DNA of 64,000 nt from contig CAWAOQ010000014.1 of the NCBI GenBank assembly GCA_963783785.1, forward strand, positions 1-64,000, written 5' to 3'. A model generated the notes under the pieces. It ran no database searches and had not been told where the DNA came from. It was given only the letters and a program-made list of their open reading frames with translations. Below are positions 21,808 to 30,307 of the stretch, in pieces. The position numbers were made by a program, and so were the translations under genes. Source of the stretch: CADEEN01 sp963783785 (GTDB lineage Bacteria; Pseudomonadota; Gammaproteobacteria; Burkholderiales; Burkholderiaceae_C). How positions within the stretch are numbered: position 1 is the first letter of the stretch; each line of letters starts with the position of its first letter.

Positions 21808-22590
21808 ATGTACGTCGATTCCCACTGCCACCTCACCTTCGACGGGCTGCACGAACGAATCGACGACGTGCGCGAGGCGATGGCCGCGGCGCAGGTCGAC
21901 CGTGCCCTGGTGATCTGCACCACGCTCGAAGAGTTCGAGACCGTGCATGCGCTGGCGCTGCGATTCCCGAACTTCTGGGCCAGCGCCGGCGTGCACCCTG
22001 ACAACGAGGGCGTGCGTGAACCCACCGTCGATGACCTGCTGCAGCGTGCGTCGTTGCCGCGCGTGGTGGCGATCGGCGAAACCGGGCTCGACTACTACCG
22101 CCTGGGTGCGCGCAGCGTGGCTGACATGGCCTGGCAGCGCGAGCGGTTTCGGGTTCACATCCGCGCGGCGCGGACCTGCGGCAAACCGCTGGTCATCCAC
22201 ACCCGCAGTGCCAGCGTCGACACGCTGGCGATCCTGCGCGAGGAGGGCGGTGACCGGCCAGGCGGTGTGTTCCATTGCTTCACCGAGACCGCCGAGGTCG
22301 CGCGCGCCGCCCTCGACCTGGGTTTCTTCATCTCGTTTTCCGGCATCCTGACCTTCCGCAACGCCGAGGACCTGCGGGACGTCGCGCGGTTCGTTCCGCT
22401 CGACCGGTTGCTGATCGAGACCGACAGCCCCTATCTGGCGCCCGCGCCATACCGAGGCAAGACCAATCAGCCGGCCTATGTGCCATTCGTCGCGCGACAG
22501 GTGGCCGCCTTGAAGGAACTGCCCGTGGAGCAGATTGCCGCGGCCACGAGCCTCAACTTCGATCACTTGTTCAGGCCGGGATCATGTTAA
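21808..22590 (+). CDS. TatD family metal-dependent DNase
   Basis: TIM-barrel hydrolase of 260 residues with metal ligands in order: DSHCHL, IGETGLDYYR, VIHTRSA, FHCFTET and ETDSPYLAPAPYRGKTNQP. It is the usual neighbour of holB-pilZ (ycfH position). ATG 21808 gives MYVDSHCHL; a TTG 18 bases upstream is the only alternative. The final TAA overlaps the ankyrin gene start by seven bases. Confidence 0.92.
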   Translation: MYVDSHCHLTFDGLHERIDDVREAMAAAQVDRALVICTTLEEFETVHALALRFPNFWASAGVHPDNEGVREPTVDDLLQRASLPRVVAIGETGLDYYRLGARSVADMAWQRERFRVHIRAARTCGKPLVIHTRSASVDTLAILREEGGDRPGGVFHCFTETAEVARAALDLGFFISFSGILTFRNAEDLRDVARFVPLDRLLIETDSPYLAPAPYRGKTNQPAYVPFVARQVAALKELPVEQIAAATSLNFDHLFRPGSC

Positions 22591-23216
22591 TAAATACGTT
22601 TAAGACATTCGTATATCTGTTTGTCGCACTTATAGTTTCTTCGTCTCACGCCGGTGCGTACGAGGACTTCTTCGTCGCCGTCGGCCGCGACGATGGCGAC
22701 GCCGTGGCTCAGTTGTTGCAGCGCGGGTTCGACCCGAACTCGCGCAACCCGGAAGGCCAGGCCGCGCTGCATCTGGCCATGAGGGATGGGTCGCCGAAGG
22801 TGGCCGAGGCGCTGTGGCGCCATCCCGGCCTCGACATCGACGCGGTCAACGGCAGCGGCGAGACGCCGCTGATGCTTGCCGCATTGCGCGGCCAGCTGGA
22901 ATGGGCCCGACGCCTGATCGAGCGTGGCGCCAAGGTCCACCGGGCAGGATGGTCGCCATTGCACTACGCGGCCACGGGCCCGGAACCGAAGGTCGTCGCG
23001 CTGCTTCTCGATCGCGGCGCCCCGATCGATGCGCGAAGTCCGACCCAGAACACGCCGCTGATGATGGCGGCGCGCTATGGCGCCGAGGCCAATGTCGACC
23101 TGCTGCTGGCGCGCGGCGCCGACAAGCGGCTTCGAAACGACCGCGACCTCGATGCCGCGGGCGTTGCCAGCTTGGCTGGCCGTGATTTCCTGCTCAAGCG
23201 CCTCGCGGTGCCTTAG
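22584..23216 (+). CDS. Exported ankyrin-repeat protein
   Basis: A 210-residue protein with a signal peptide (TFVYLFVALIVSSSHAGA) and four ankyrin repeats; clear repeat cores are GQAALHLAMRDGS, GETPLMLAALRGQ, WSPLHYAATG and NTPLMMAARYGA. Likely a periplasmic protein-binding scaffold. The first 60 bases are far more AT-rich than the surroundings, which may favour initiation. Its ATG lies inside the tatD stop region, so it depends on upstream translation. Confidence 0.82.
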   Translation: MLINTFKTFVYLFVALIVSSSHAGAYEDFFVAVGRDDGDAVAQLLQRGFDPNSRNPEGQAALHLAMRDGSPKVAEALWRHPGLDIDAVNGSGETPLMLAALRGQLEWARRLIERGAKVHRAGWSPLHYAATGPEPKVVALLLDRGAPIDARSPTQNTPLMMAARYGAEANVDLLLARGADKRLRNDRDLDAAGVASLAGRDFLLKRLAVP

Positions 23217-23276
23217 CCGCAGGCGATCGGCTGGCCTCTACAGTGGACTGCATCACCACGCACAGGAGATGACACG

Positions 23277-23492
23277 ATGCAAGCCTTGCAACACTGCGCC
23301 GACCCGTTCGATCTGCTGATCAACCCCGAGGCGGTGCTGCGCGCCGTCGAAGCCTCCAGCCATTTGCAAAGCCTGAAGCGCAAGATCTGCCGCCCGTTGG
23401 ATCACGCGCACAACTCGGCGGAGTCGCAGGCAGGCTTCGACCGTTTCGACGTCGCCGTGACACGCGATGCCGGCGACGATCTGTTCGTCTGA
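23277..23492 (+). CDS. Small protein of unknown function (71 residues)
   Basis: ATG 23277 is preceded by CAGGAG at 8-base spacing, a good ribosome-binding site, and by a 60-base gap after the ankyrin gene. The product contains CADPFDLLINPEAVLRAVEAS, with an SLKRKICRPLD stretch in the middle and an acidic end. No signal peptide or membrane helix. I do not recognise the family. The codon pattern and the ribosome-binding site make a real gene likely. Confidence 0.55.
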   Translation: MQALQHCADPFDLLINPEAVLRAVEASSHLQSLKRKICRPLDHAHNSAESQAGFDRFDVAVTRDAGDDLFV

Positions 23493-23513
23493 TACCGCGA
23501 CAATGTATATTAT

Positions 23514-23560
23514 GTCAACTCGATAGTTGACGGGCAGATCCACGGATAGTTGACAGGCAG
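23514..23560. repeat. Repeat cluster around AGTTGAC
   Basis: An inverted repeat GTCAACT-CGAT-AGTTGAC lies at 23514-23531. A 16-base sequence GATAGTTGAC(G/A)GGCAG occurs twice, at 23522-23537 and 23545-23560, 15 of 16 identical, with a 23-base period. AT-richer than the flanks. It could be a transposon end remnant, an operator, or a stop signal between the convergent genes. Confidence 0.4.
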
Positions 23561-23583
23561 GCCCACGAACCGGCGCCCCGCAT

Positions 23584-24613
23584 TCAGTCTGCGCGCACCG
23601 CCATCGCGACGCCAGGCCGAGCCGCCCCGGCCACCATGGCCTCCAGCACGCGCATGGCCGTCACGCCATCGGCAATCGTCGGCATGTCGTTGCGCTCACC
23701 GTCGAGGTGGGCGAAGAAGGCGCCGAACAAGGCGTTGTAGCCCTTGAAGTCCTCGTTCGCGGCCGCGGTGAAATTGGGCTTCCAGCTCAGGGTGTCGATC
23801 CCGTCGGCCAGCGAAGCCGCCGGATCGTCGGCCTTGAACGGTGGGTTGCGAAAGTACTGCACATCGATGACGCCATTGACCTCGACGCGCCGGTGGTCAC
23901 CCATGATCTGCAGCCGCTCCATCGGCGTGCCGCGCGACTGCAGCGTGCCGAGCACGACGGTTCCGATGGCGCCGCCGGCAAAGCCGAAATGCACGTGCAG
24001 CAGCAGCTTGCCGGGCGGCGAATTCGTTGCGGTAGACGGTGACCTGCTCCACCGGCGCCACGAAATAGCGCACCAGGTCCATGTAGTGCACGCAGTGGTG
24101 CAGGTAGAAGCCGGTGTAGTCGACATTGCCGGCAAAGTAGGTCGGCGCGGTCATGTACTCGCCGAAGAACCCGGCGACGGCACCGAACTCCGCGCCCTTG
24201 ACGATGTTGTGGGCGATGCGGTTGGCGGTCGAATAGCGCTTCATGAAGCCAACGCCGACGCTGCGCCCTGCCGCGGCGGCGGCGTCGGCAATCGCCTGCG
24301 CGTCCGCCGCGCTGGCGCCGCAGGGCTTTTCCATGAACACGTGGCAGCCCTGCTGCAAGGCGGCGATCGACAGGTCGCGGTGCTGCAGCGGCCCGACGGC
24401 CATGCCGACGACATCGACGCCGGGGAGCGCGAGCAGTTCGCGGTAGTCGGTGGCGACGTGTGGCACGCCGTAGCGGCGCCCGATGCGTGCGGCCGCGGCG
24501 GCATCGATGTCGCAGACGCCCACCAGTTCGACGTCGTGCCGCAGCAACTGCGGCAGCAGCATCTGCTCGGCGTGGCGCCCGCAGCCGATCCAGACCATGC
24601 GCCGGGTCTTCAT
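23584..24613 (-). CDS. Gfo/Idh/MocA family NAD(P)-dependent sugar dehydrogenase
   Basis: Rossmann-fold oxidoreductase: VWIGCGRHAEQMLLPQL at the N terminus, and the catalytic-lysine motif VFMEKPCGASAADAQAIAD near residue 90. One extra base near 24020 inside GAATTCG divides the frame; repaired length is about 343 residues, normal. ATG 24613 overlaps the isomerase stop (ATGA). Last gene of the operon led by the regulator-esterase. It probably oxidises a sugar, inositol-like or sugar-acid hydroxyl. Confidence 0.82.
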
Positions 24614-25495
24614 GTGCGGGCTCCATTCAGGTGCAGCAGGTTGCGAAGGAACGAGCAGGCGGCAGCCAGTTCGGCCTGCTCTTCGCGTGCTGGCGGCTTC
24701 CACTGCGCGAACGGCACGCCAATGCGTTCGTCGTTGCGGCGAAACGGCTCGAGCGTGATCCAGCCCCGATAGTCGACGTCTCCCAGCGCGCGAACCACGC
24801 CGGTCCAATCGATGTGCCCGCTGCCAAGGTGGCCGCGGTGGTTCTCGTTGGCCTGGAAGTGGATCAGGTGACGCCCCGCCGCACGGATCGCGCCCGGGAT
24901 GTCGTCGTCCTCCATGTTCATGTGGAAGGTGTCGAGCACCAGGCCGACCGCGTCGTGATCGACCAGCTTCATCAGCGCGACGCCCTGCCGCGTGGTGTTC
25001 AGGATGTCGGTCTCGAAGCGGTTCAAGGGCTCGACGCCGAGCTGCACGCCGGCTGTGGCGGCGATCGGCGCCGGCCTCGCGCAGGCCTTCGACGCACCAG
25101 GCTTCACGGCGCTGGCGCAGGGCCTCGTCGACCGGGTGCGGCGCACGCGCGGCGAACACCAGCGGGTTGCCGTACAGCGGCCCGCCGACCACCCGAGCGC
25201 CGAGCGCGTGCGCCACGTCGACGCAGTAGCGCAGATAGTCGCGCCCTGCCCTGCGGCGGGCCTCGTCGTCGGCGCAGAGGTTGCGGTCGAGGTTGACGCG
25301 TGCGGCCAGCGCCACGCCCAGGCCCTCGTTGCCGAGCGCCCGCCGTGTCACGGCAAGGTCGAGTTCGCCCGGCTCCGGCACCAGCAACTCGACGTAGTCG
25401 AAGCCCGCGGCGCGCCAGCGCGCGAGCTGCGGCAGGTGCTGCACCGTGAACGGGCGCGTGTGCTGCATCGAGATGATGCCGATCGGGTTGGTCAT
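24610..25495 (-). CDS. TIM-barrel sugar isomerase/epimerase (AP endonuclease 2 family)
   Basis: Xylose-isomerase-like barrel related to tagatose/psicose 3-epimerases and hydroxypyruvate isomerases. Seen: FDYVELLVPEP, ARVVGGPLYGNP, the metal glutamate VEPLNRFETDILNT, VGLVLDTFHMNMEDDD and HFQANENHRGHLGSGHIDW, ending with WITLEPF. An extra G before ATCG near 25066 splits the frame; removal restores REAGAIAATAGVQLGVEPL. About 295 residues. Starts four bases after the permease stop region. Confidence 0.82.
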
Positions 25496-25499
25496 GGGT

Positions 25500-26346
25500 T
25501 CAGCCTTTCACGGCGCCTTGGGTCATGCCGGCGATCAGCCGTTGCTGGATCGCCATGAACAGCAGCGTCACCGGCAGCGCACCGATCACGCCGCCGGCGG
25601 TCAGCAGGCCCCAGGCGATCTCGTATTCGCCGATCAGCGTCTGCACCGCCACCGTCAGCGTGCGCACTTCCTGCCCCGCCAGCACCGAGGCGTAGAGGTA
25701 CTCGTTCCACGAGCTGATGAAGATGTAGATGCCGGTGGCGATCACGCCCGGCATCGCCAGCGGCAGCACCACCTTGAACATCGCCCCCAGCGGCGTGCAG
25801 CCATCGACCATCGCGGCCTCGTCGAGGCTGCGCGGGATGGCGTCGAAGTAGCTCGTCATCATCCAGGTCGCGAACGGGATCGAGAACGTCGAATGCGCGA
25901 GGATCAGCGCGATGTGCGTATCGAGGATGCCGAGCACGCGCATCGTGATGAACAGCGGGATGATCAGCAGGATCAACGGGAACATGTTGATCAGCAGGAA
26001 CGTCATCATCAGCAGCCGTCGCCCGGCGAAGCGAAAGCGCGAGAACGCGTACGCCGCGGTCAGGCTGAGCGCCAGCCCGACCACCACCGTGCCCAGCGCA
26101 ACCACCAGGCTGTGCAGCAGGTTGACCGTGAACGTGGTCTTGGTGAACAGGCGCAGGTAGTTGGCCGGCGTCAGCGTCTGCGGCAGCAGCGTGCGCTGCA
26201 GGCGAGAACAGCGTCGCCTCGGGGCGGAGCGAAGTCAGCAGCATCCACAGGTACGGCCCGATCGCGAACAGCACGATTGCCAGCATCGGCAGATGCAGCG
26301 TCAGCGCGCGACGCCAGGGCGTGCGTTGCGGGCCGGCAAGGTTCAT
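25500..26346 (-). CDS. Carbohydrate ABC transporter permease, MalG/UgpE type
   Basis: Membrane subunit with six predicted helices. FAIGPYLWMLLTSLRPE at the N terminus, MTFLLINMFPLILLIIPLF, and the EAA loop AIPRSLDEAAMVDGCTPLGAMFKVVLPLAMPGV. One extra base near 26203 moves the frame between SLRPEATLFS and LQRTLLPQTLTPANYLRLF. About 282 residues. ATG 26346 overlaps the stop of the partner permease. It works with the next two genes to import a sugar-like substrate. Confidence 0.85.
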
Positions 26347-27239
26347 TTCAGGTCCTTGCCCACGCGGCGCAGGTACAGCGCGATCAGGCCGAGCAGCAGC
26401 ATCGAAAACGTCACCGCGAGTGCGGTGCCGTAACCGAAGTCCATGCTGCCGTAGGTCCGCTTGAAGGCATACAGCGGCAAGGTGTGCGTGGCGTAGCCGG
26501 GGCCGCCGCCGGTCATCACGACGATGACGTCGATCGAGTTGGCGACCCAGATCAGCCGCAGCATCACCGCCGTGACGAGCACGCCCTTCAAGCCGGGCAG
26601 CGTGACCTCCCGAAACTGTTGCCACGGCGTGGCACCGTCGATCGCGGCGGCCTCGTACAGCGCGTTCGGAATCGTCTGCAGGCCCGCCAGGATCATGATC
26701 GCGAAGAACGGGAAACCCTGCCAAACCAGCGCCAGGATGATGGCGTACAGCGCGGTGCCCGGCTGCGCGAGCCACGGCACGGCTTCGTTGACGACACCGA
26801 TGCGCAACAGCAGGTCGTTGAACAGGCCGACCTGCGGCTGGTACATCCAGGCCCACATCAGCGCGATCACCACGCTGGGCAGCGCCCAGGGGATCAGGAT
26901 CAGGCTGCGCGCGAGGCCGCGCCACCAGAAGCGCTGGTTGAGCAATAGCGCGGCGGCCAGTCCGAGCAGCAATTGCAGCGGGACGGTCAGGCCGATCCAC
27001 AGCAAGGTGCGTCCGAGCGAGGACCAGGCCACCGGGTCCTGCGCGATCGCAAGGTAGTTGTCCAGGCCGATGAAGCGCACATCGCGCGGCTTCCACAGGA
27101 TCTGGTGGTACAGGCTCGTCACCACCGCCTGCAGCATCGGAAAGAACACCAGCGCGAGCGTCGCCAGCACGGCCGGCGACAGCAAGACATACGGTAGGGC
27201 GTCGAACCGGGCCGGCCGACGCCCCTGGCGCGATTTCAC
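26343..27239 (-). CDS. Carbohydrate ABC transporter permease, MalF/UgpA type
   Basis: Intact 298-residue permease: LPYVLLSPAVLATLALVFFPML at the N terminus, SLILIPWALPSVVIALMWAWMYQ, the EAA loop LYEAAAIDGATPWQQFREVTLPGLK, and YAFKRTYGSMDFGYGTALAV. The start is GTG 27239, overlapping the binding-protein stop as GTGA. Pairs with the MalG-type gene downstream. Confidence 0.88.
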   Translation of the reverse strand: MKSRQGRRPARFDALPYVLLSPAVLATLALVFFPMLQAVVTSLYHQILWKPRDVRFIGLDNYLAIAQDPVAWSSLGRTLLWIGLTVPLQLLLGLAAALLLNQRFWWRGLARSLILIPWALPSVVIALMWAWMYQPQVGLFNDLLLRIGVVNEAVPWLAQPGTALYAIILALVWQGFPFFAIMILAGLQTIPNALYEAAAIDGATPWQQFREVTLPGLKGVLVTAVMLRLIWVANSIDVIVVMTGGGPGYATHTLPLYAFKRTYGSMDFGYGTALAVTFSMLLLGLIALYLRRVGKDLK

Positions 27240-28468
27240 TTCGCGGCGTAGTGCTTGGCGATCGCTTCCATCATCTGCGCGGCAGTCACCTCACCGTTGA
27301 GCGCGCGCTGCATGTTGGTCGGCCAGACGTTGGAGACGAAGTCCGACGTCTGCGGCACGGCCGGCAGGATCGCGGCAAACGGCAACGAATCGGCGGTCGC
27401 CTTGGCAAAGCGCGGCTGGAAGGTCACCTGTGGAACGCCGCTCTTGGTGACCGTCATCTGCCCGGTGGCGCCGACGAACTTGACGTTGCCCTCGCGCTCG
27501 GACAGGTAGGCCATCCACTTCCAGGCTGCGGGCTTGACCTTGCTGGCCTTGAACATGGCGTGCGATTCGTCGCCGAACGACGTCCAGCGCTTGCCGCCGC
27601 ACGCAGGCACCGGCACGGCGGAGACCTTGTCGCCATGGGTGTCGTGCATGGTCTTGGACGAACCGATGTGATGGAAGATCATCGCCGTCTGCCCCGACTT
27701 GAAGCCGTTGATGATCTCGTTGAAGCCGTCGTTCGGCGCCGACGGTGGCACCACCTTGTGGGTGCGCATCAGGTCGATGTAGAACTGGTTGGCGGCCACC
27801 GCCTTGGGCGTCGTCAGTTCGGCCGGCGTCATCGCCACCTGCGACAACACGAACGGCCCCCAGTTGTCCTGGCCGCCGCGGCCGCCGCGCATGCCGAAGC
27901 CATACTGCGGCGTGCCGCCGTTCTGCGCCGCCGGCACGGTGAGCTTCTTCGCGGCGTCGAGGAACTCTTCGCAGGTCGCGGGCGGCTTCAGGCCGGCCTT
28001 GGCGAACAGGTCGGTGCGGTAGTAGAGGTAGATCACGACGTACTGCAGCGGCAGGTAGTACTGCTTGCCGTCGTGGCCCTTGTTGATCTCGAGCAGGTTG
28101 TCGCCGAGGTCGGCCTTGCCGGCCCACGAGGCCACCTGGGCGTCGATCGGCTCGAGCGCACCCATCTCGATCAGCTGCGGCTGGTTGGCGAGCTTGACCA
28201 TCGCCACGTCGGGCGCCTTGCCGCCGGCGATCGACGTGTAGAGCCGGTCGTAGTAGCTGTTCCACGGAATGTTCTGCGCGTTGATCGTGATGCCGGGGTT
28301 CTTGGCCTGGAAGTCCGCCACCAGGCCGTCCATGATCTTGGTCTGCTCGGGGTTGTCGAAGTGGTACCAGTACTGCACCGCCTGCTGTGCCGCGGCGGGC
28401 CCGCCGGCCAGCGCGCCGCACAAGCCGGCCAGGCACACCAGGCGGCGGGTGATCGAGGGTGGGTTCAT
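27236..28468 (-). CDS. Carbohydrate ABC transporter substrate-binding protein (family 1)
   Basis: Periplasmic sugar receptor of 410 residues with a signal peptide (RRLVCLAGLCGALAGGPAAAQQ). The mature part begins VQYWYHFDNPEQTKIMDGLVADF and contains PDVAMVKLANQPQLIEMGAL and KAGLKPPATCEEFLDAAKKL, typical of glycerol-3-phosphate/maltose-type receptors. ATG 28468 follows GGAGATCTCCCG. Starts 43 bases below the regulator-esterase stop. No ATPase gene follows, so a shared MsmK/UgpC-type ATPase elsewhere must serve it. Confidence 0.88.
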   Translation of the reverse strand: MNPPSITRRLVCLAGLCGALAGGPAAAQQAVQYWYHFDNPEQTKIMDGLVADFQAKNPGITINAQNIPWNSYYDRLYTSIAGGKAPDVAMVKLANQPQLIEMGALEPIDAQVASWAGKADLGDNLLEINKGHDGKQYYLPLQYVVIYLYYRTDLFAKAGLKPPATCEEFLDAAKKLTVPAAQNGGTPQYGFGMRGGRGGQDNWGPFVLSQVAMTPAELTTPKAVAANQFYIDLMRTHKVVPPSAPNDGFNEIINGFKSGQTAMIFHHIGSSKTMHDTHGDKVSAVPVPACGGKRWTSFGDESHAMFKASKVKPAAWKWMAYLSEREGNVKFVGATGQMTVTKSGVPQVTFQPRFAKATADSLPFAAILPAVPQTSDFVSNVWPTNMQRALNGEVTAAQMMEAIAKHYAAK

Positions 28469-28498
28469 CGGGAGATCTCCAGTGGGGGAACGGATGGC

Positions 28499-28515
28499 GT
28501 GACCGACCCGGTCAC
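28499..28515. promoter_or_regulatory. Perfect inverted repeat at the regulator stop codon
   Basis: GTGACCG-ACC-CGGTCAC has 7-base arms and a 3-base loop. It overlaps the regulator's stop codon and lies 31 bases upstream of the binding-protein start. No T-run follows. It may be an internal operator or a stem that lowers expression of the transporter relative to the regulator. Confidence 0.4.
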
Positions 28516-30158
28516 TCGGTGTGACGCCGGCCGCGCAGGAACGCGGCGGCATCGCGGAACGCTTGTCGGGCTTCTGGCAATGCACTGCCCATCTGCATGA
28601 AGCCATGGTTCATGCCGGCATAGCGGCGGAATTCGAACGGCGTGTCGGTCTCCGCGAGCTTCTTCGCCAGTGCTGCACTGTCGTCGAACAGCGGGTCGAG
28701 CTCGGCCCCCGTCACCAGCAGCGGCGGCAGGCCGGCAAGGTCGGCGTGCAGCGGCGACACGCGCGGGTCGGCGGCGTGGCCGCGGCCGCCAGCCAGGTAG
28801 TGCTGCCGGTACCAGGCCATCTTGGCGCTCGACAGCCCGAAACTGCCATCGCCACAGCGTCGATGCGAAGGCGTGCCGTGGTCGGCGCTGTAGACGCCGT
28901 AGAACAGCAGCGCCGCGTCGGGCAGCGCCTCGCCGGCATCGCGCATTTCGATCATCGCAGCCAGCGCGAGGTTGGCGCCGGCAGAGTCGCCGGCGATGAA
29001 CCACGGCGCGGCGTGAGCCGCGGCGTGGCTGCGCAGCCAGCGCCAGGCCCAGAGGCAATCGTTCAAGCCGTGCGGAAACGGCGCCTCGGGCGCGAGGCCG
29101 TAGTCGATGCCGACGACGACGCAGCCGCTGTGCTCGGCCAGCCGTGCCATCGCGCCCAGGTGCGTGCGCACGTTGCCGAAGACCCAGCCGCCGCCGTGCA
29201 GGAAGAAGATCGTCCCGGCGGCCCGCGCCCTGCCCTTCGCCTTCGAGGCTTCGACGCGCAGTGCAGCGATGCCTTCGCCGGCAGCGCGGCCGTCGCGCGG
29301 TGGCGCAGGGATCGCGAACGCGTCGATCTGATGCTGGCCGGGCTCGAGGCGATTCCAGCGCGCATTGATGGCCTCGAACTGGCGCCGCGCCACGTCGAGC
29401 GGCAGCTTGGTGATGTCGGGCAGGCCGGCGTCTTCCTGCTGCACCCGGCGCCACAGCGTCGCGAGCCGCGGCGCCATCGCCGGCGGTGCATCGGCGGCAG
29501 CGCCGTCGTCGCCGACCACGCTCTCGATGTGGTGGCGCAGCACCCGCTCGGCCTCGGCGAGCTGGCCCGACTCGAGCGCCGCAACGATGCGCCAGTGCCG
29601 TTGCGCGGTCTCGACCAGCGAGCGCGGCGCCACGTCGAGTGCGATCTTGTTGCGGTGGTTGTACAGCGAGCAGCGTGTCAGCACCGGCACCAGCGAGGGC
29701 ATGTCGGCCCAGTGGAACAGCGTGACGTGGAACTGCTGGTCGAGTTCGAACAGGCCGTATTCGTCGCCGTCTGCAGCCGCTGCCTCCATCTGGCGCACCA
29801 GCGTCGACAGCGCCTCGATCTGTTCGTTGCCGATGCGCGGCAGCGAGTGGGCGAGCGCCTGCGCCTCCAGCTGTGCGCGCAGGCTGAGGAAAGCCTTGGC
29901 TTCGATCGGTGATACGGGCGTCACGATCGTGCCGCCATAACCCTTGCGCACGATGAGGCCGTCTTCCTGGAGCCGCAGCATGGCCTCGCGCACGGTGCCC
30001 TGGCTGCAACCCATCGCCGCTGCAATCTCGAGTTCCACCAGCGGCTGCCCCGGCAATACTCGCGACAGCATGATCTGCTGCTTGAGCCATGCGTGAACGT
30101 CACCGACCTTGCGCTTGGGGGCCGACAATGGAATAGGAAGAGGCAGGCGATCGTTCAT
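28512..30158 (-). CDS. GntR/FCD transcriptional regulator fused to an HSL-type alpha/beta hydrolase
   Basis: One uninterrupted 548-residue ORF. Residues 15-80 form a GntR winged helix (VELEIAAAMGCSQGTVREAML). Residues about 88-215 form an FCD effector domain with the metal-ligand spacing D140, H144, H188, H210. After a linker (about 215-265), residues 266-548 are a complete hormone-sensitive-lipase-type hydrolase: oxyanion HGGG at 321-324, nucleophile GDSAG with Ser392, Asp488 in ELDPL and His518 in GMNHGF. All catalytic residues are present. It heads an operon of sugar-type import and catabolism genes. I infer a repressor whose own esterase makes or removes the inducer. ATG 30158 was chosen; TTG 30182 would add eight residues. 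An ATG at 29475-29477 inside the linker could start a free hydrolase. Confidence 0.85.
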   Translation of the reverse strand: MNDRLPLPIPLSAPKRKVGDVHAWLKQQIMLSRVLPGQPLVELEIAAAMGCSQGTVREAMLRLQEDGLIVRKGYGGTIVTPVSPIEAKAFLSLRAQLEAQALAHSLPRIGNEQIEALSTLVRQMEAAAADGDEYGLFELDQQFHVTLFHWADMPSLVPVLTRCSLYNHRNKIALDVAPRSLVETAQRHWRIVAALESGQLAEAERVLRHHIESVVGDDGAAADAPPAMAPRLATLWRRVQQEDAGLPDITKLPLDVARRQFEAINARWNRLEPGQHQIDAFAIPAPPRDGRAAGEGIAALRVEASKAKGRARAAGTIFFLHGGGWVFGNVRTHLGAMARLAEHSGCVVVGIDYGLAPEAPFPHGLNDCLWAWRWLRSHAAAHAAPWFIAGDSAGANLALAAMIEMRDAGEALPDAALLFYGVYSADHGTPSHRRCGDGSFGLSSAKMAWYRQHYLAGGRGHAADPRVSPLHADLAGLPPLLVTGAELDPLFDDSAALAKKLAETDTPFEFRRYAGMNHGFMQMGSALPEARQAFRDAAAFLRGRRHTE

Positions 30159-30172
30159 GGAAACCGGATTAT

Positions 30173-30190
30173 CGATATTCAACGATATCG
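30173..30190. promoter_or_regulatory. Candidate operator upstream of the regulator-esterase
   Basis: CGATAT-TCAACG-ATATCG is a perfect 6-base inverted repeat with a 6-base spacer, 14 bases upstream of the ATG at 30158. The size and placement fit an autoregulatory GntR-type site. It also lies in the leader of the divergent HAD gene. Confidence 0.45.
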
Positions 30191-30307
30191 TCCCCCGCCA
30201 AGACCCGCATCGGTGTTTGTGCCGAGGCGAGGCGAACTATCAATACACGATCATCGGAAGCCCAGCCACACTGGCTGTCCGGCACCATTTGCCATTCGGG
30301 ACCTTCC

